A stretch of 64,000 nucleotides of DNA from Atherix ibis (Eukaryota; Arthropoda; Insecta; Diptera; Athericidae), in contig OY282606.1 of assembly GCA_958298945.1 (NCBI GenBank), positions 78,293,622 through 78,357,621 on the forward strand. Direction: 5' to 3'. Made by a program: the position numbers and the translations under genes. This document shows positions 47,920 to 60,292 of the stretch, in pieces. The notes under the pieces are model-generated. The model worked only from the letters and a program-made list of their open reading frames with translations, was not told where the DNA came from and searched no databases. Numbering within the stretch: the stretch's first letter is position 1; each line of letters begins with the position of its first letter.

Positions 47920-49132
47920 CCAGGTGTATAAGCTTAAATCCACTGTTTTTTAGTCAAAAAACCACATGTTTTTTTCTTAGAATGCAAAAATAAATTTATT
48001 CAAAGTACTTGCCCTCGCTAGCAATATATTTTTCTTATTTCTCGGGTAATTTGTGGATACCACGCCAAAAAAATTCCTTCTCTTTCGAGACAAACCACTC
48101 ATCAAGCCATTTTCAGACGACTTTGTAAGAATCGAAGTGCTGCTCAGCGAGCGCGTGGCCCATCGACGAAAACAGGTGGTAGTCTTAAGGGGCCAGCTCT
48201 GGTGAATAAGTGGGGTGAGGTAGCACCACCCTGTTGAGTGTCTCCAAGTAGTTTCGGACCATTTTTGACGTGTGCGATGGTGCGTTGTCGTGGAGGAAAA
48301 TCAGCTTGTCACGTCTTTGTTGATAATCCGTCCTTTTTTCACGCAGACTATGGTGCAATTTGTACACGATACCCCGCTGATACCACCAAACGCACAGCAT
48401 CGTCTTCCGTGCGAAGCGATTTGGTCTTGGGGAAGATGTTGATGGTTGGCCGCTATCAACCCACGATTTCTTGCGTTTAGGATTCTCAAAATGTATCCAC
48501 TTTTCATTGCCTGTCACAATCCGATGCAGGAACGACTTTCCTTTTTGTTTGGCGAGCAGGAATTCGCATGTGTTTTGGCGACACTCCATCTCCCTATCGT
48601 TCAATTCATGCGGCACCCATTTTCCAATCTTTTCAATCTTTCCCATGGCACGCAGACACATGGAAATGGCTGGTTGAGTAACACCCAATTGCTCCGCGAG
48701 TATTTTTTCGATTGGGTATTGTCTTCGGCCTGCAATTGATGGTCCTCAACCTTACTAGGCCGATTTTCACGCTTCTTGTCCCACAAGTCAAAATTGTCAT
48801 CTCTGAACCGACAAGACTAATCTCGACACGTTGTTTCCGATAAAGCACTGTCACCATTGGCTTCCATAAGCATTCGATGCGATTCGGCAGCCGATTTCTT
48901 CAAATTGAAGCAGAAAAGCAGAGCTTCCCTCTTATGCTCTTTTTCTGGCACAAAACTAGACATGATTACCAAAGAAAAAATGTATGTTGTTATACGAAAT
49001 CGCTGACAATGTGCACTGATTAATGTTGACAGATGTCAATCTCATAAAAAAAGTATGGTGTGCCCATAGTAGCTTAATACGCTCACTCACGCCATCTATG
49101 ACCAAACAGCGCATTTAAGCTTATACAACTGG
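47920..49132 (-). mobile_element. Mariner (mauritiana-like) nested in the Jockey relic
   Basis: TIRs CCAGGTGTATAAGCTTAAAT (left) and CCAGTTGTATAAGCTTAAAT (right, reverse complement) bound 1213 bp, with TA at 47918-47919 and 49133-49134. The CCAGGTGTA start is that of Mos1-like mariners. It inserted in the last codons of the Jockey ORF2, only 180 bases from the other mariner and in opposite orientation. The TIRs differ at only a few bases, so this is one of the younger insertions in the window. Confidence 0.93.
47996..48963 (-). pseudogene. Mos1-like mariner transposase pseudogene
   Basis: The frame starts at ATG (complement of 48961-48963), MSSFVPEKE, and ends KYFE stop at 47996. This is about 25 codons short of the usual 345. 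In order are LLFCFNLKKSAAESHRML (first HTH), DDNFDLWDKK, GVTQPAISMCLRAMGK (second HTH), VPHELNDRE, FLHRIVTGNEKWIHFENPKRKKSW, TMLCVWW, LHDNAPSHTS, and YSPELAP.DYHLF. The first catalytic Asp is Asn (TGNEKW). The other two are present. The second has LHDN; the third follows a nonsense codon (APxDYH, Ser to stop). A deletion removes the segment between GIVYK and LREKR, and two frameshifts split the N-terminal third. It is inactive. Confidence 0.9.
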
Positions 49133-49250
49133 TATATGTTAGCTTAATTTAGTCACACAAGTTACAGTTTCATCGATAAGTGTTAGCTTCTCCTTCGTAT
49201 TGGACTATATTATAATGGCATCTATCGACATCTCCTTATTACTTCAAGCA

Positions 49251-51262
49251 GTTGCAGATATCTAACTAATTAAAAAAAATATAATCTACAATATTTAGAA
49301 TTTCACATGTAATTTTGCATTCAATTACCCCTTCTTCCCTCATACTAATCCATGATATATTGACTAATTCCATTTTTGTACTCATAATAGATGTCATAAA
49401 AAATTGTATTCCTTCTTAATTTATTTCCAAATAAAAAATTTCGAAAAATTCTTCATCTTTTATTCTTGTGCCAATCAAAAAATTCTACTATGACAGTCAA
49501 TAACGGATATTTCGGGTATTTTGCTGATATGAAGTGTTAAATTTTTTATTCAGGATCGCGTTCTACAATAAGATCCTGAAAAAAAATTCACAAGATCGTA
49601 AATTCTAATTTTTTTTATGAATGCAAAATTTCAACCTACAGCAAAAAACGACTATTATTGTCTTTATGTAGAAAGGTTAGGTTCCCTCTACGATGACGCC
49701 GGTTTATGGTTGAAATCAAACAACATCAAATGACAGTTTAGATCTTAGAAATCACTATGAACATCTTACCACCATCATCTAATCTTCATGTCATTTAGAA
49801 ATTTAAAAAAATAAATAAAAAGTTATGTGTAATAAGAAAAATTTGAAAAGAAAACAAAAGCAGAAAATCAACAAAAAATCCTAAATTTCCTTTTTGTTAA
49901 TATTTACGCAAATCAATTAGCTAAGCTCGGTCCCGTTAGAAGCAAATTACCAAACCCTTTCAGACGCATGAACGCGTCATTTAGGGAAATTGCTTATTGT
50001 TGATCGTGTCAGACTATTATTGTATCCTGTTGGTAAGTAGAACTCTTTGAGCTGTTCAAAAATATCAAATTTCAACATATTTCATAAGAAGAAGAGAATG
50101 TTTTTTTTTGGTTTCTTAAAAAAAGTAAGGGAACAAGATTCGTTGTCGGATCATGATTACGGAAAGGCTTTCCTTTGGACTGTAACTGAACAAAAGGAAT
50201 CTCAACCATTAAGCCAACGATTTAAATTAGGCTAGTGACGCGGGAATGATCCAATAATCTACGTAGTCACATAATCTTACACAATAGACTGGGGAATGTA
50301 ATGGAACCGCAACTGCTTGTCTTCATTGCTCCCCTTTTCCTTGGTTTCGATACTTTCGTTTTCCTCATTTTAACTCTAAACGATGAAGGTTTTTTTTCAT
50401 TTTTTATAGTCAAACTGTTTCATCTCTCAGCCAAAATATGTTGCCAATTTCTAAGTACCACCAATCTAATAATGCTCCCCAATTCTCAATACCAGAAACT
50501 TCATCATTAATCAACTAATCCATCTCATTTCGCTTTTGAAAATCGTCTGCTGCGTACCCATACGCCCCTCAGTGTTGTGGTTGCAAAGCGTCCAAATTTT
50601 TCGAAAATTATCATCTTACGGTCAATTATATCGGCGGATTACTTACTTTAAGTTCATAACAAGATTGATGGGCCATTAAATTTCTCTGCACCAAAACGAA
50701 TGTTCCCGATCGTCATGTGCATGCACATCCGTTCTAAGAATGGAACGTTCTTTTGGGAATACTTCGGTGATTGGCACTTACATTTTGCCACTTGCCACTT
50801 GGTGGGTGGTACCGAGCCGACAACAAGTTTACCATTGCTTCTTGTCATCATCAAAACATCAACAAAATCATTTCGATCATCTTCGTCATCAGCGCCAACC
50901 AAACCAAAAGGAGACACACAACCATTCGAAATGCCATTAAAAACCGCTGACACCAATGCTACTAAATATCACTAATCATCACCGCTACCCACCCACTCGC
51001 TTTTTTCTCTTCTTCATCTACTAAAGTAATAATCCATTACCAAATGCAAAATGCAAAAATTCCAAATCAATGCCAACATAAATTATTAAATTGTCCTCGT
51101 TGAGGGAAGTCTGGGGTTTAAAGATGTTATCTTATTTTGTTCAGTTTCTTTGCTATCGTAAATTTTTTAAGACAATTTTTCAAAACTTTGTTGAAATAAT
51201 TTTATTAGCACAGAGTTATTATTATTATTATTATTGTGGTTTGTGAATTTTATTATTTCCAG
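49251..51262. other. Intergenic sequence
   Basis: 49251-50280 is AT-rich. 50280-51110 is less AT-rich and unique, with overlapping short frames on both strands and the 14-bp palindrome ATGTGCATGCACAT near 50714. An ATT triplet run is at 51216-51236. No element is recognised. Confidence 0.4.
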
Positions 51263-51456
51263 GAGGCGAACATCATCTTATCGTCTTAAATCACTCAACC
51301 ATTCAACAGTACCAATCCACGTTTTAATAAGAAAAACAAAAAAATCCACTGCCAACGCAACCAGCCTCACCTTATCAGAAAAATTTGTGGGATACGATCT
51401 CCAACGCTCCATGAATCATTGGAGAGACGGCATAAAAAATAGGCTGACATCAACAG
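51263..51456 (+). CDS. Candidate internal exon, unknown family
   Basis: An open frame is flanked by a textbook acceptor (TTTTATTATTTCCAG, AG at 51261-51262) and a good donor (CAACAG|GTGATT, GT at 51457-51458). The 194-bp segment stays open in one frame (RRTSSYRLKSLNHS, then IRKTKKSTANATS, then FVGYDLQRSMNHW). It contains one sequon, NAT. It is less AT-rich than the sequence on either side. The length is not a multiple of three. No neighbouring exon, start or stop could be placed, and the protein matches nothing I know. A chance occurrence is possible. Confidence 0.22.
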
Positions 51457-52099
51457 GTGATTTGTGATGCGGTTCGTGGACAAAACGTAGCGCTTCTGCA
51501 TCTCTTCTATGGAAGAGACTTCTAAATCCGACAAGGAATGTCTTCTCTAATATGGTAATCAGTAAATTCTACTAAATCTTACGTGTGGAAACACATTCAG
51601 AAACCCGATTTTGGTTATAAATCTCCGTTTTTTTTACCTATTTTCCTTTTTTGTTTTATAAAATGAATTTTTTCCCCCTTTCCAAATTTTTTTTGATAAA
51701 CAAGGGATAAAATAATAACAAAATAATAAAATTTTTAAATGGAAATGCTTTTTGAAATCTTAACCACTTTTCTTAGGTCTATTAAAGAAGAAACGGATTC
51801 CATAGTATTTTAGTTAATTACACTCTTTTCACTAATTTTAGTGCATACAGTAATGGAATTTATAATAAAAATTAGGGATATATATTTTTCGAGGAGTCTA
51901 CTTTAATATTCCCATGTTAAAAAAACGAAACTTTACACTATCCGATCGAGGTATAGAGGAAAAGACTTTTCTGCTTATTAATAGATTCTAAATCAATTGT
52001 TCAATTTTTTTCAACTTTTCACAAGTCTTAAATGCTTTTTAATTATTTTGATCTTCTCACTGCGTACTATTGCACCGAGTTCTAATACTATATCATCTG
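51457..52099. other. AT-rich sequence before the minisatellite
   Basis: No gene or element is recognised. If the upstream candidate exon is real this could be intron. Confidence 0.4.
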
Positions 52100-53130
52100 C
52101 CCCTATTCTCCGTATCCGAGCACTATTCTCCTTCTCCAAGTAATATTTGCCTTCTCAGAGCACTATTCTCCTTTTGCAAGAACTGATCTACTTCAACCAC
52201 ATAGTCTCCTTTCCAATTACTTGTTTCTTCCGCCGAGGTGTATTTTTCCCTCTCCAAGCACTGCTCTTGTTTTCCGAGTATAATTCTTCTTCCCTGAACA
52301 CTATTCTTCTCCGAGCACTATTCTTCTCCGATTCTTCTACTTCGAGCACTTATCTCCTTCTCCGAGCAATACTCTCCTTCTCCAAGTAGCAATTTCCTTC
52401 TCCGAGCAATACTCTCTTTCTCCGATCAGCATTTTCCTTCTACGAGCAATACTTTCTTTCTTCTAGCAGCATTTTTCTTCTCCAGGCACTATTATCCTTC
52501 TCCAAGCACTATTTACTTTTCCGACCACTATTCTCCTGCTTAGAGCAGTATTGTTCTTCTCCGAGCACTATTCTCCTTCTCCAAATACTATTATTTTTCT
52601 CGAAGCGGTATTCTCCTTCTCCGAGTACTATTCTTTTTCTCCGAGTAGTATTCTCCTTCTCTGAGCAGCATTTTTCTTCTCCAAGCACTATTATCTATCT
52701 CCAAGCACTATTTCCTTTTCCGGGCACTATTCTCCTCCTTAGAACAGCTTTGTTCTTCTCCGAGCACTATTCTCCTTCTCCAAATACTATTATTTTTCTC
52801 GAAGCGGTATGCTTCTTCTCCGAGCACTATTATTTTTCTCCTATCGGTATTCTCCTGCTCCAAGCACTATTCTCCTTCCCCAAGCACTTATTAATTTTCC
52901 GAGCACTATTATTTTTCTCCGAGCGGTATTCTCCTTCTCCGAAAATTATTCTTCTTCTCCGAGCACTATTCTCCTATTTTGGGCACTGATCTCCTTCTCC
53001 GAGCAGCATTTTTCTTCTTCAAGCACTAGTATCATTCTCCAAGCACTATTTCCTTTTCCGAGTACTGTTCTCCTCCTTAGGGTAGTATTGTTCTTCTCCG
53101 AGCACTATTCTCCTTCACTTCTTACTGAGT
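52100..53130. repeat. Pyrimidine-rich minisatellite, ~21-bp unit
   Basis: About 1 kb consists of variants of CACTATTCTCCTTCTCCGAG, mostly spaced at 20-22 bases, with alternating forms (GAGCAGTATT, AAGCACTATT, CTTCTCCAAATACTATT). Larger blocks of several units recur: the run near 52560-52740 is repeated near 52740-52830 and again near 52980-53110. On the reverse strand it is purine-rich (GAGAAGGAGAAT repeats). Because many units are 21 bases long, frames stay open for up to 138 codons (52809-53225), giving SEHYSPS or LRALFSFS repeats, but no start or neighbouring gene supports translation. Confidence 0.95.
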
Positions 53131-55985
53131 GCCATTTTCGTTTACCTCTGAGAACTACTTTCGTTCACCTCCGCTTGGAGTCTGTTTTATCGTACGCTGT
53201 CACCACAGTCCAACAACTTAACTAATTAGTCCAAACTCTGTTAGCTTTGTTACATTTTTTGTTATTACTAATTTATGTAATATTTTTAACAAAGTTTTTA
53301 TTTACTTTTATTTATTAATTTTGACTGTATCGTAATTACTTTTAAAAATGGACTCTGACAGAGAGTTCCAGAGTACGCCGGAGCGATGTTACATCGTAAC
53401 AACATCAACACTACCAAAAAGAGGCAAAACTTTAAAAAATTGCTCCCTCAATTATTTTGGGGCAAGATTCCCGAACTATAAATATACTTTTGCAAATCAG
53501 TTACATGTTATTTTAGAATAAATACCCAAATTTTATAAGAGATCTCTAATAAATATTTTTAATTTTTGTTGTTAGGTTGTTATATGTGTACATGTTTAGC
53601 AGAGAACCGTAAAAAATTATAACGAAACTAATTCACCTTTGTTTTATTTAATATTAATGTAGATTTATTTAAAATGTATATTCGCCAAGAAAATTGCTCA
53701 AAATTAAATGAAAATAAACGAAAAAATTTCTATTAAAAAATTAGTAAATTATGTAAATATTAATCATAAATCATATTAGCACAAAATAACTCACTGGAAG
53801 TTTGAAAACTATATTCAAATTTATCAAAAAACACCCCTAAATCAGTAAATGAATACAGCAAATCTTATTTGAGATTCTTAAATTAGATACAATATTTTTA
53901 AACAAATTTTTCAGTCCCTGAAAATTGCTGCTTTTAATTAAGGAATCTTGTTTTTGCATAAATATTTAATTGCAACTAATTGATAATAGATGGCTCTGCA
54001 ATCGAACAGAACCTTTCAATTCTTTTCTTCTCTTGAAAATTTTCAAAAAACTGAGTTTATAGTGTTTTTATACAAAAGAGCTAAAAACATTTCAAACTGA
54101 ATGATTCGCCTTTAAAATTTAAACAAGCCAAAAAACCCCTTTCACCAAAATTTTATAATTTCCGAAACTTCAAATTCAAATATTTTTAAAGCAAGTTTTT
54201 GAAGGAAAAACATTTAAAAATTCAAACCTCTTATCGATAAACAGAAAAAAATATACTAAAAACCGCTGCGCTCGTAAAAAGCAATATTTCCCCCTTAATA
54301 CTTTTCTATCAAAAAAAAAATATGTCCCATAAAATGATCTAAAGCCTTAAGATCTTTGTACAAGAGCTTAAAAACATATCGTACAATCGAGGCTGCATTT
54401 TGTTATTTATAATCTCGTTAATGTTAATTTAGCGCTTTCTTTTGACGATTATGGGTATTTTTATATTTTATTCATTCGGAAGAGATAAAGAGAAAAGGCA
54501 CCTTAATAAAAAATGTGATAAGCTCCGCAAATAAGGGGGAAATCATTAGAATTTGTTCCCATCGTTATTATTATCGAAACACTGTCATTCGAAATGATCT
54601 TTCGAGCTTCTAAACAACAAGTAATCCTAGAAGATCCGGTAATCGGATAATGTAAAAAAAAAAATCAACCACAACAAAAAAAAGAGTAAACATAGTCGAA
54701 TTAAAATTATACAAAATACTAATTGGAAGGGGGGATCACCAAATGACGGAGGGAGCGATTGAACTAAGAGGAAGACTAAAAATTATCTCAAAGTAGAACA
54801 AGCTATTGAATTAATTACGGAACTTTTGAAAAAACTCGTCCAAATCTACTTGTTTTTTGTTATTTTGATCAGATCGATCCGGTTCGAAGAATGTGCGCAC
54901 AAGTGTAAAAGACGGTTCGGCACGACGATGTCGGTGAAGGTGACGGTGACAGTGTTTTTATTAGCGCAGCCCGAACGGTCAAAGTACACTGGAAATTGGC
55001 ATTAGAATCGATCTTCTACCATTCGAGACAGTACAAAGTGCAGAGATCGACGATCACACCACTATTGATGCCTGGCACCTACTTGCCTAACTGCCTACCT
55101 GCCTACCTAATACCTGATTCAGCTTCAAAGATTATAATCAGCCTCACTGCCGTCGTCACGATCGAGCACGATCGTTGTAGACCCGCGGTATGCTATGCTT
55201 GATTACTTGCGCGTGTACATCACGGCCGACCATACCGCATTCACTATCACTATGAGACCACAGACGACCTTTTGCCACATCATCCCCCAGAGAGACCTTA
55301 TAACCCAACGGTTATTATTTCAGCTATCACAGCAACTCACAAAAAAAACAGTTTTATTTTTATTTTTATTACATTTTTCGTCTCTTTTTCTATAACCTGA
55401 CTTTGCCAGTATTTAAATTGACAACGAAACGAAATGTACGCGTGCGCCGCCAGCCCGCACGTCTCTTCTTTTTACTTTTTACGGCTGATATTTATCACCT
55501 AAAATATGCTTAGTTGTTACTTAGTTTTTTCGTGTGAGAAAATGTCTACAAAAAAGACATGCCGCTGTACTGCGCAACCAGATTTGATCTTATCGGTTTC
55601 AGTAACAAAAAAAAAAAAAAAGATCACATAAAAAAGATCCACAAAAAATAAACGAAAACAAAATTAATGGAAAACGTAGAATTCCACTGTCGTCGATCAT
55701 TGAATCTCCAACAATCCCAGAGGGACGTGAGAAGCTACACGTACAATGACGATGCTTTTTTTTTGTTTAGTTGATGATCGGATGAAATCACTCTACTGAT
55801 CAGTCGTATAGCGATCACTACCAGAGAAAATGCTTGCTTGATGATCATCACCATTTATTATTATTATTACTGAGCCATTCACTAAGTAGAATAAGTTCAG
55901 GTGCCTCAGTATGACTGATCTATACATTGTTTTGAATGTACATGACTGCGCAATCTAGCCATTCTAGCCTAAGGACAATTTTTTT
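53131..55985. other. AT-rich sequence, then a less AT-rich island
   Basis: 53230-54840 is very AT-rich without features. 54850-55470 is less AT-rich and unique, with a CCTGCCTA-type run near 55086-55110 and several overlapping frames of about 68 codons. 55470-55985 is mixed. Such an island could be a promoter or untranslated exon, but I find no paired splice sites or start that stand out. Confidence 0.4.
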
Positions 55986-56735
55986 ATGTGTAAGATCCCT
56001 AAAACATATGCCAGGGGTCACTTTATAGTGCCACAATCATGACGCCATTTGGCGGCATCATGTTTTGTGTCTGTTGACATTGCAAGTTTACCTATTGAAA
56101 ATTATGGAACGTAACTTAGAGGGAGGCAATTAGAACGGGTAAAATTTAACGGAGTATATTTCATTATTTTATCAAATTAGGAATAGTTGGATCTAGGAGC
56201 TCCACAATCAAAAGAAGTTCGGGCTGAAATGGCATTCATTTACGATATGAGAGACAATACTGTAAACGCCACAGGATACGCATGAAGGAGGTCATTGGTT
56301 TCCAAAAAAAAGTCACCACCAATTATAGTATATGTTACATGTTGAGAAATTTCCTTGTCTAGAATATCGTAGTGGTTGTTGAGAAGACTGGAATTTTCTG
56401 ACGTACTTCCTTCGTTGGCGTAGTCTCTTTGTCTAGGCATGGCCAAGGATTTTTTTTGTTTATTTGCATGTGAGGTATCTGAGACATATGCGAAGAATCC
56501 TTTTATAACGCCACCACTAAGAGGTCATTTGACGACTTCATTGTTCGTTTCGGGTAAGTTTCTAACGGTGACTGGTCTGTACTTAATTGGGTAGACTAAT
56601 AAGAGACATTTGGTAATAGAACTGTTAGCTCCAGCATCTCCACAATTGGATGAATCTTGCTCACAAAATAATTCTTGGTCTGGTGTCATTAATATTAAAT
56701 GTGAGTGATGGTGAATTGCCCAAAAAAAAACCAAG
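55986..56735. repeat. Repeat W, two tandem diverged units
   Basis: Blocks in the first unit (CATATGCC at about 56005; CGCCATTTGGCGGCATCATG at about 56043; GAGCTCCACAATC at about 56197) recur in the second (CATATGCG at 56485; GGTCATTTGACGACTTCATTG at about 56522; GCATCTCCACAATTGG at about 56634). The offset is 440-480 bases. A third copy is at 44230-44530. The reverse strand carries frames of 68-69 codons in each unit, but the two proteins are not alike, which argues against coding. Confidence 0.55.
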
Positions 56736-59700
56736 AGTAAGAGTAAAAAAATTCGTCAGCAATTTCATTGTCCAAAATACTGATGGCCTAATTGCGTTAA
56801 GTACTGGCCGTCTATGATTTTGAATGCCATTTGATCAGTAGATACGGCAAGTCTTGGAATACCAGAGCGTACGGGATGGTGGAAAGCCTCAAAAACACTT
56901 GTAAAACTTTATCTTCCCCCAACCCCCTTTACGCGTCCAACATCAGATTCACAACCAACTTCTCCAAAGTAACGCTCATATCACAGTTGATCAGTGTCAT
57001 AATTTTTGATATTAAGATCATGTTGGGACACATTTTAATAGGTATCTCGACAAGCTACCACATCCATGATAAGCAAACAACAAACTAATTAACCAAAGTA
57101 ACCAGCTACCACTAACACCGCCAACCAACCGGTCAGTACCGGATCTCTTAGACCGCAAAGCTTCAAGTCGGGCTCGAGCCCAATTTGCATATCAAAGGTG
57201 AACGCTTCTCTAAGACCATTCGATATTTCAGACACTCTTTGTTCAAATTGTCATTTTTTTCATCACATTTTATTTACACAAATTCATTATAAATTATTTT
57301 TTTGTCTCCTCTCTCATAAATAATTCTCTTTTAACTGGTTTTCGTTTATATAGTCTTAATTTTGCACGCTTATTTATTTTAATTTTTTTATCTCTTATTA
57401 TTATTTTGTTGGCAACATTGAGTATTGTCAAAAAATTATAATAAAAAAGAAAATAAAAAAATATATTTTTTTGTTGTCTGCTCATTATCACCCCAATAAG
57501 CCCCATAGTACGATCGTCATATAATATATGTGAGTAAGGCTAGGTGGTAGGCTTGGTTTGGGCCGATTTTCGTTTGGTTTGGCAATAAACTAAGAATTTT
57601 TATTTGGGACCAGATTTTTTATCTCACACAACCAACCAGGTAGCGGTTGGTTCACTCTTTCTAACACTGTTGGCTGCACTGTATGGTCAGTTTAATTATT
57701 AATCTTTCTGGGAAAAAGTTACGAGTATGTTCCCAATAAAGATGGCAATAATGTCGCTTGTGTGGCGACAAGGACGTCCACTAATATCACACGTTTGTTG
57801 TCATGGAATTTTGTGAATTGGTTATTTCTTTACTGTTTTTCTTTGTTTTGTATTGTTTTTTTTCTTTGTTCGTTTTTCGCCATCAAAAAGTTTTATCATC
57901 TTTACATGAATTTGCATTTGAATAGCAAACAAAATATTTCTGCCGTGCCACAGAGAGGAGTGTACCAAAAATGCCAAAAATTAAATACAAAATACTAAGT
58001 GGTAATACGGAAGTCCGAACAAAATCTAGGCGTATCTGATTGAATAGATCGATTTTGGATGGTGGCAGATGGAAGATGGAAGATGGAAGATGGTATAAAA
58101 AAGACTGATGGACCATTGATCAAATAAACAAACAGTTTCATGCCCATAAACCCGTCAATGGATCAATGCTGATGGAGATGATGATGGCGATGATGATGAG
58201 ATAATATCAATGATTGTTGCTTAAAAAAAGACCGTGACACAGTTAATGACCGCACCACACTAGCTTTTACTATAAAATATTCTCTTTTTTTTAGTATCTT
58301 TTCTAAAGTTTTATCTTATTTCTGATTTTACCTCAAACAACGTTTAACGTAAAAAAAAAGGCCTTCTTTCCAAAAAATTTAAATAATTTTTTTCGCACAA
58401 CATTTGTTTTGACAGTTTTACAAATCATTTGATTTTTATTTATATCTAAAAAAAAAGTTTTCGGTTTTCCTTTTTAATTCTCTTTTTAAATACTTTTTTT
58501 GTTGCTTATACAAGTAGAAAATGAACGTTAATTTGCACTTTTATTATATGACATTTTAGGTATAAAAGATTTGCTGAGTGGATTTTCTTCTTCAAAAAGC
58601 TTGCTTATTACTAGTCTCATTATTAGCACTATTGTCAATAATAGTATTATTCGAAAATATTCTTTACTATTCAAATGGCGGAATTTACTTGTCGATATAT
58701 TCTTATATAATAAATAGTATCTTTTCAACGATGAACTTGTTCTATTTGGATAAATTGACAAAAGTTTATACACTTCCTTATTGCTAGTTTGAATTTTTAC
58801 AGGTATTTTTGTTCTGCTATTTAATGAGTAGGTTTTTTTAGTAATTTTTTGAAGATGTGTTAGAAAATAAGAGTCCTGATCAGGAACTACTTTTTATTAC
58901 TTCGTTCCTTGGTCTTGAAAGAAAAATATCTACAATATACAATATTTCGATTAGTTTTTAAAATAATTTTTTTATAGTACAAAAAAGTAATAACTAATTT
59001 ACTTTTTATTTTAGAATTTTCTTTAAAAAAATTGGAACTTCAATAACTGTAACTTAAAAGAAAATTCAAATCTAGTATAATTTGTACTGTAATATAAATT
59101 CTCAGGTGATTTTCGGACACCTTAAAAAGGATCCCTGGCTATTTCGCTAGCCTCTAATTTTTCCAAATATGTAATAACTATTATTTTTTACTTATTTAAT
59201 TATAAAATTATATTTTTATCTGCAACTACAATTTTATTGTAACAAGCCGATTTACATAACATTTTAATTTATAATATTGTGCATCATGAAGTGGGAGTAA
59301 ACACCCATCGGCGTTTCTTTTTTATAATTTTAAAAAACAAATAATTTGAAGTTATAACAAAAAGCAAATAATCAATAATTTTAAAGAGTGGGGTACTTTT
59401 CAAAATAGATGGGTAAATTTAGAAAAAATTCACATTCTCTAAACTGCCAGCAAGTGTCCTTCCTAATTTGGTGCTTAAAATAAATACGTAACCTTTTTTG
59501 AGGACGTTCCCTGGGATTAAGTTGCTGGAATGTATTTAAGAAAGTGTACCCAATTTTAGGAAAGTGTGCCCAATTCTTTGTCTGCAAACGGAGTAGTGTG
59601 TCGCCATTTTGCAGGACGTCCACGACTTTTATAATTTGTGAATATGATGTCCGATCTTACACGGAGATTCCTTTTTCGTACACTTTTAGCGACTTTTCAA

Positions 59701-60290
59701 AAAAATGGTTAACATTTTGTGATGGAGTTGACAGTTTCTTACTTGTGCCACAATTTTTATAAGTTTCCTCCCTGAGTGAAGTTCGACTTCCACTTCTTAT
59801 TGACCCTCCAGTAAATGCTTTATGCCACAGAAAAAAATTGGGAACTGTATAAGAAATGTTTCCGATGGAAGGATAAGTCCGCAGTATTAACAGATAGCTT
59901 TCAATAAGCTGATTACTTTGTTGTCACACCTCGTAAGAATTGGAAAATTATTTGCAATCGAACGACATAAATTTAATTTGTCAACGAACAACAAATTTGT
60001 AGAAAAAAGGCAAATAAATATTACAGGGTAGTTACATCACCCTTGTTCCGAAATTGCGCAAAAGATTCTTAGAGGTTGTGAGCTATCCACCCGCTCCTAC
60101 AAATTAATATTTTTTTTGCACAGAATGAACAAATATTTATATCAAAGAACAATAATATCCTGTGCAGTGTACAAAAATAAAATTAATAATTTAACTTATT
60201 AATTTAACACATCTTGTATTATTGAATATATAGATTCGATCCATTGGTTTAATGTAGTTGTGAGAGGAAAGAGAATAGTGAATAATATAG
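56736..60290. other. Intergenic sequence with small microsatellites
   Basis: 56830-57200 and 57530-58260 are less AT-rich; the rest is AT-rich. Short tandem runs occur at 58067-58092 (AGATGGA, nearly four units) and 58171-58200 (GATGAT-type). A reverse frame at 59381-59623 (80 codons) starts GTG, continues upstream across a stop and matches no family I can name. No gene or TIR is recognised. Confidence 0.4.
59210..59275. repeat. Short repeat shared with 16415-16480
   Basis: TATCTGCAACTACAATTTTA through GATTTACATAACATTTTAATT. At 16415 the same block follows a Jockey remnant; here no LINE coding is visible upstream. It may be a 3'-end-only insertion. Confidence 0.65.
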
Positions 60291-60292
60291 TT

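Larger units (their letters stand above)
45950..49250 (+). mobile_element. Jockey-clade LINE relic interrupted by two mariners
   Basis: Reverse transcriptase blocks are readable: SADRPISL-like residues at 46026-46050, PDHQFGFR at 46136-46157, and VDYI or IVDYI with FLDVSQ-type remnants to about 46260. ATQGRLLGPILYKI follows at 46320-46362 (fingers/palm). SNSSRIQ-like residues are near 46625. The ORF2 C-terminus resumes at 47743 with YVLHSVNVPFEYELKVSRYKKLHARL and RRLKRQWTRDLL at about 47878-47913. A mariner sits in each of the two breaks, at 46687 and 47918. When the mariners are ignored the frame continues across both breaks. Stops and frameshifts, and loss of the 5' half and of the YADD region, make it dead. 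The 3' end is approximate. Confidence 0.85.

Noticed and set aside
52809..53225. 138-codon repeat protein
   Set aside because: It is explained by a minisatellite unit of 21 bases that keeps any stop-free frame open. No promoter, start or flanking exon was found.
1334..57775. TGGCGAC motifs (near 1335, 37657, 42635 reverse, 57757) as retrotransposon primer-binding sites
   Set aside because: No paired long terminal repeats, polypurine tracts or gag-pol remnants were found next to them. A seven-base match is expected by chance.
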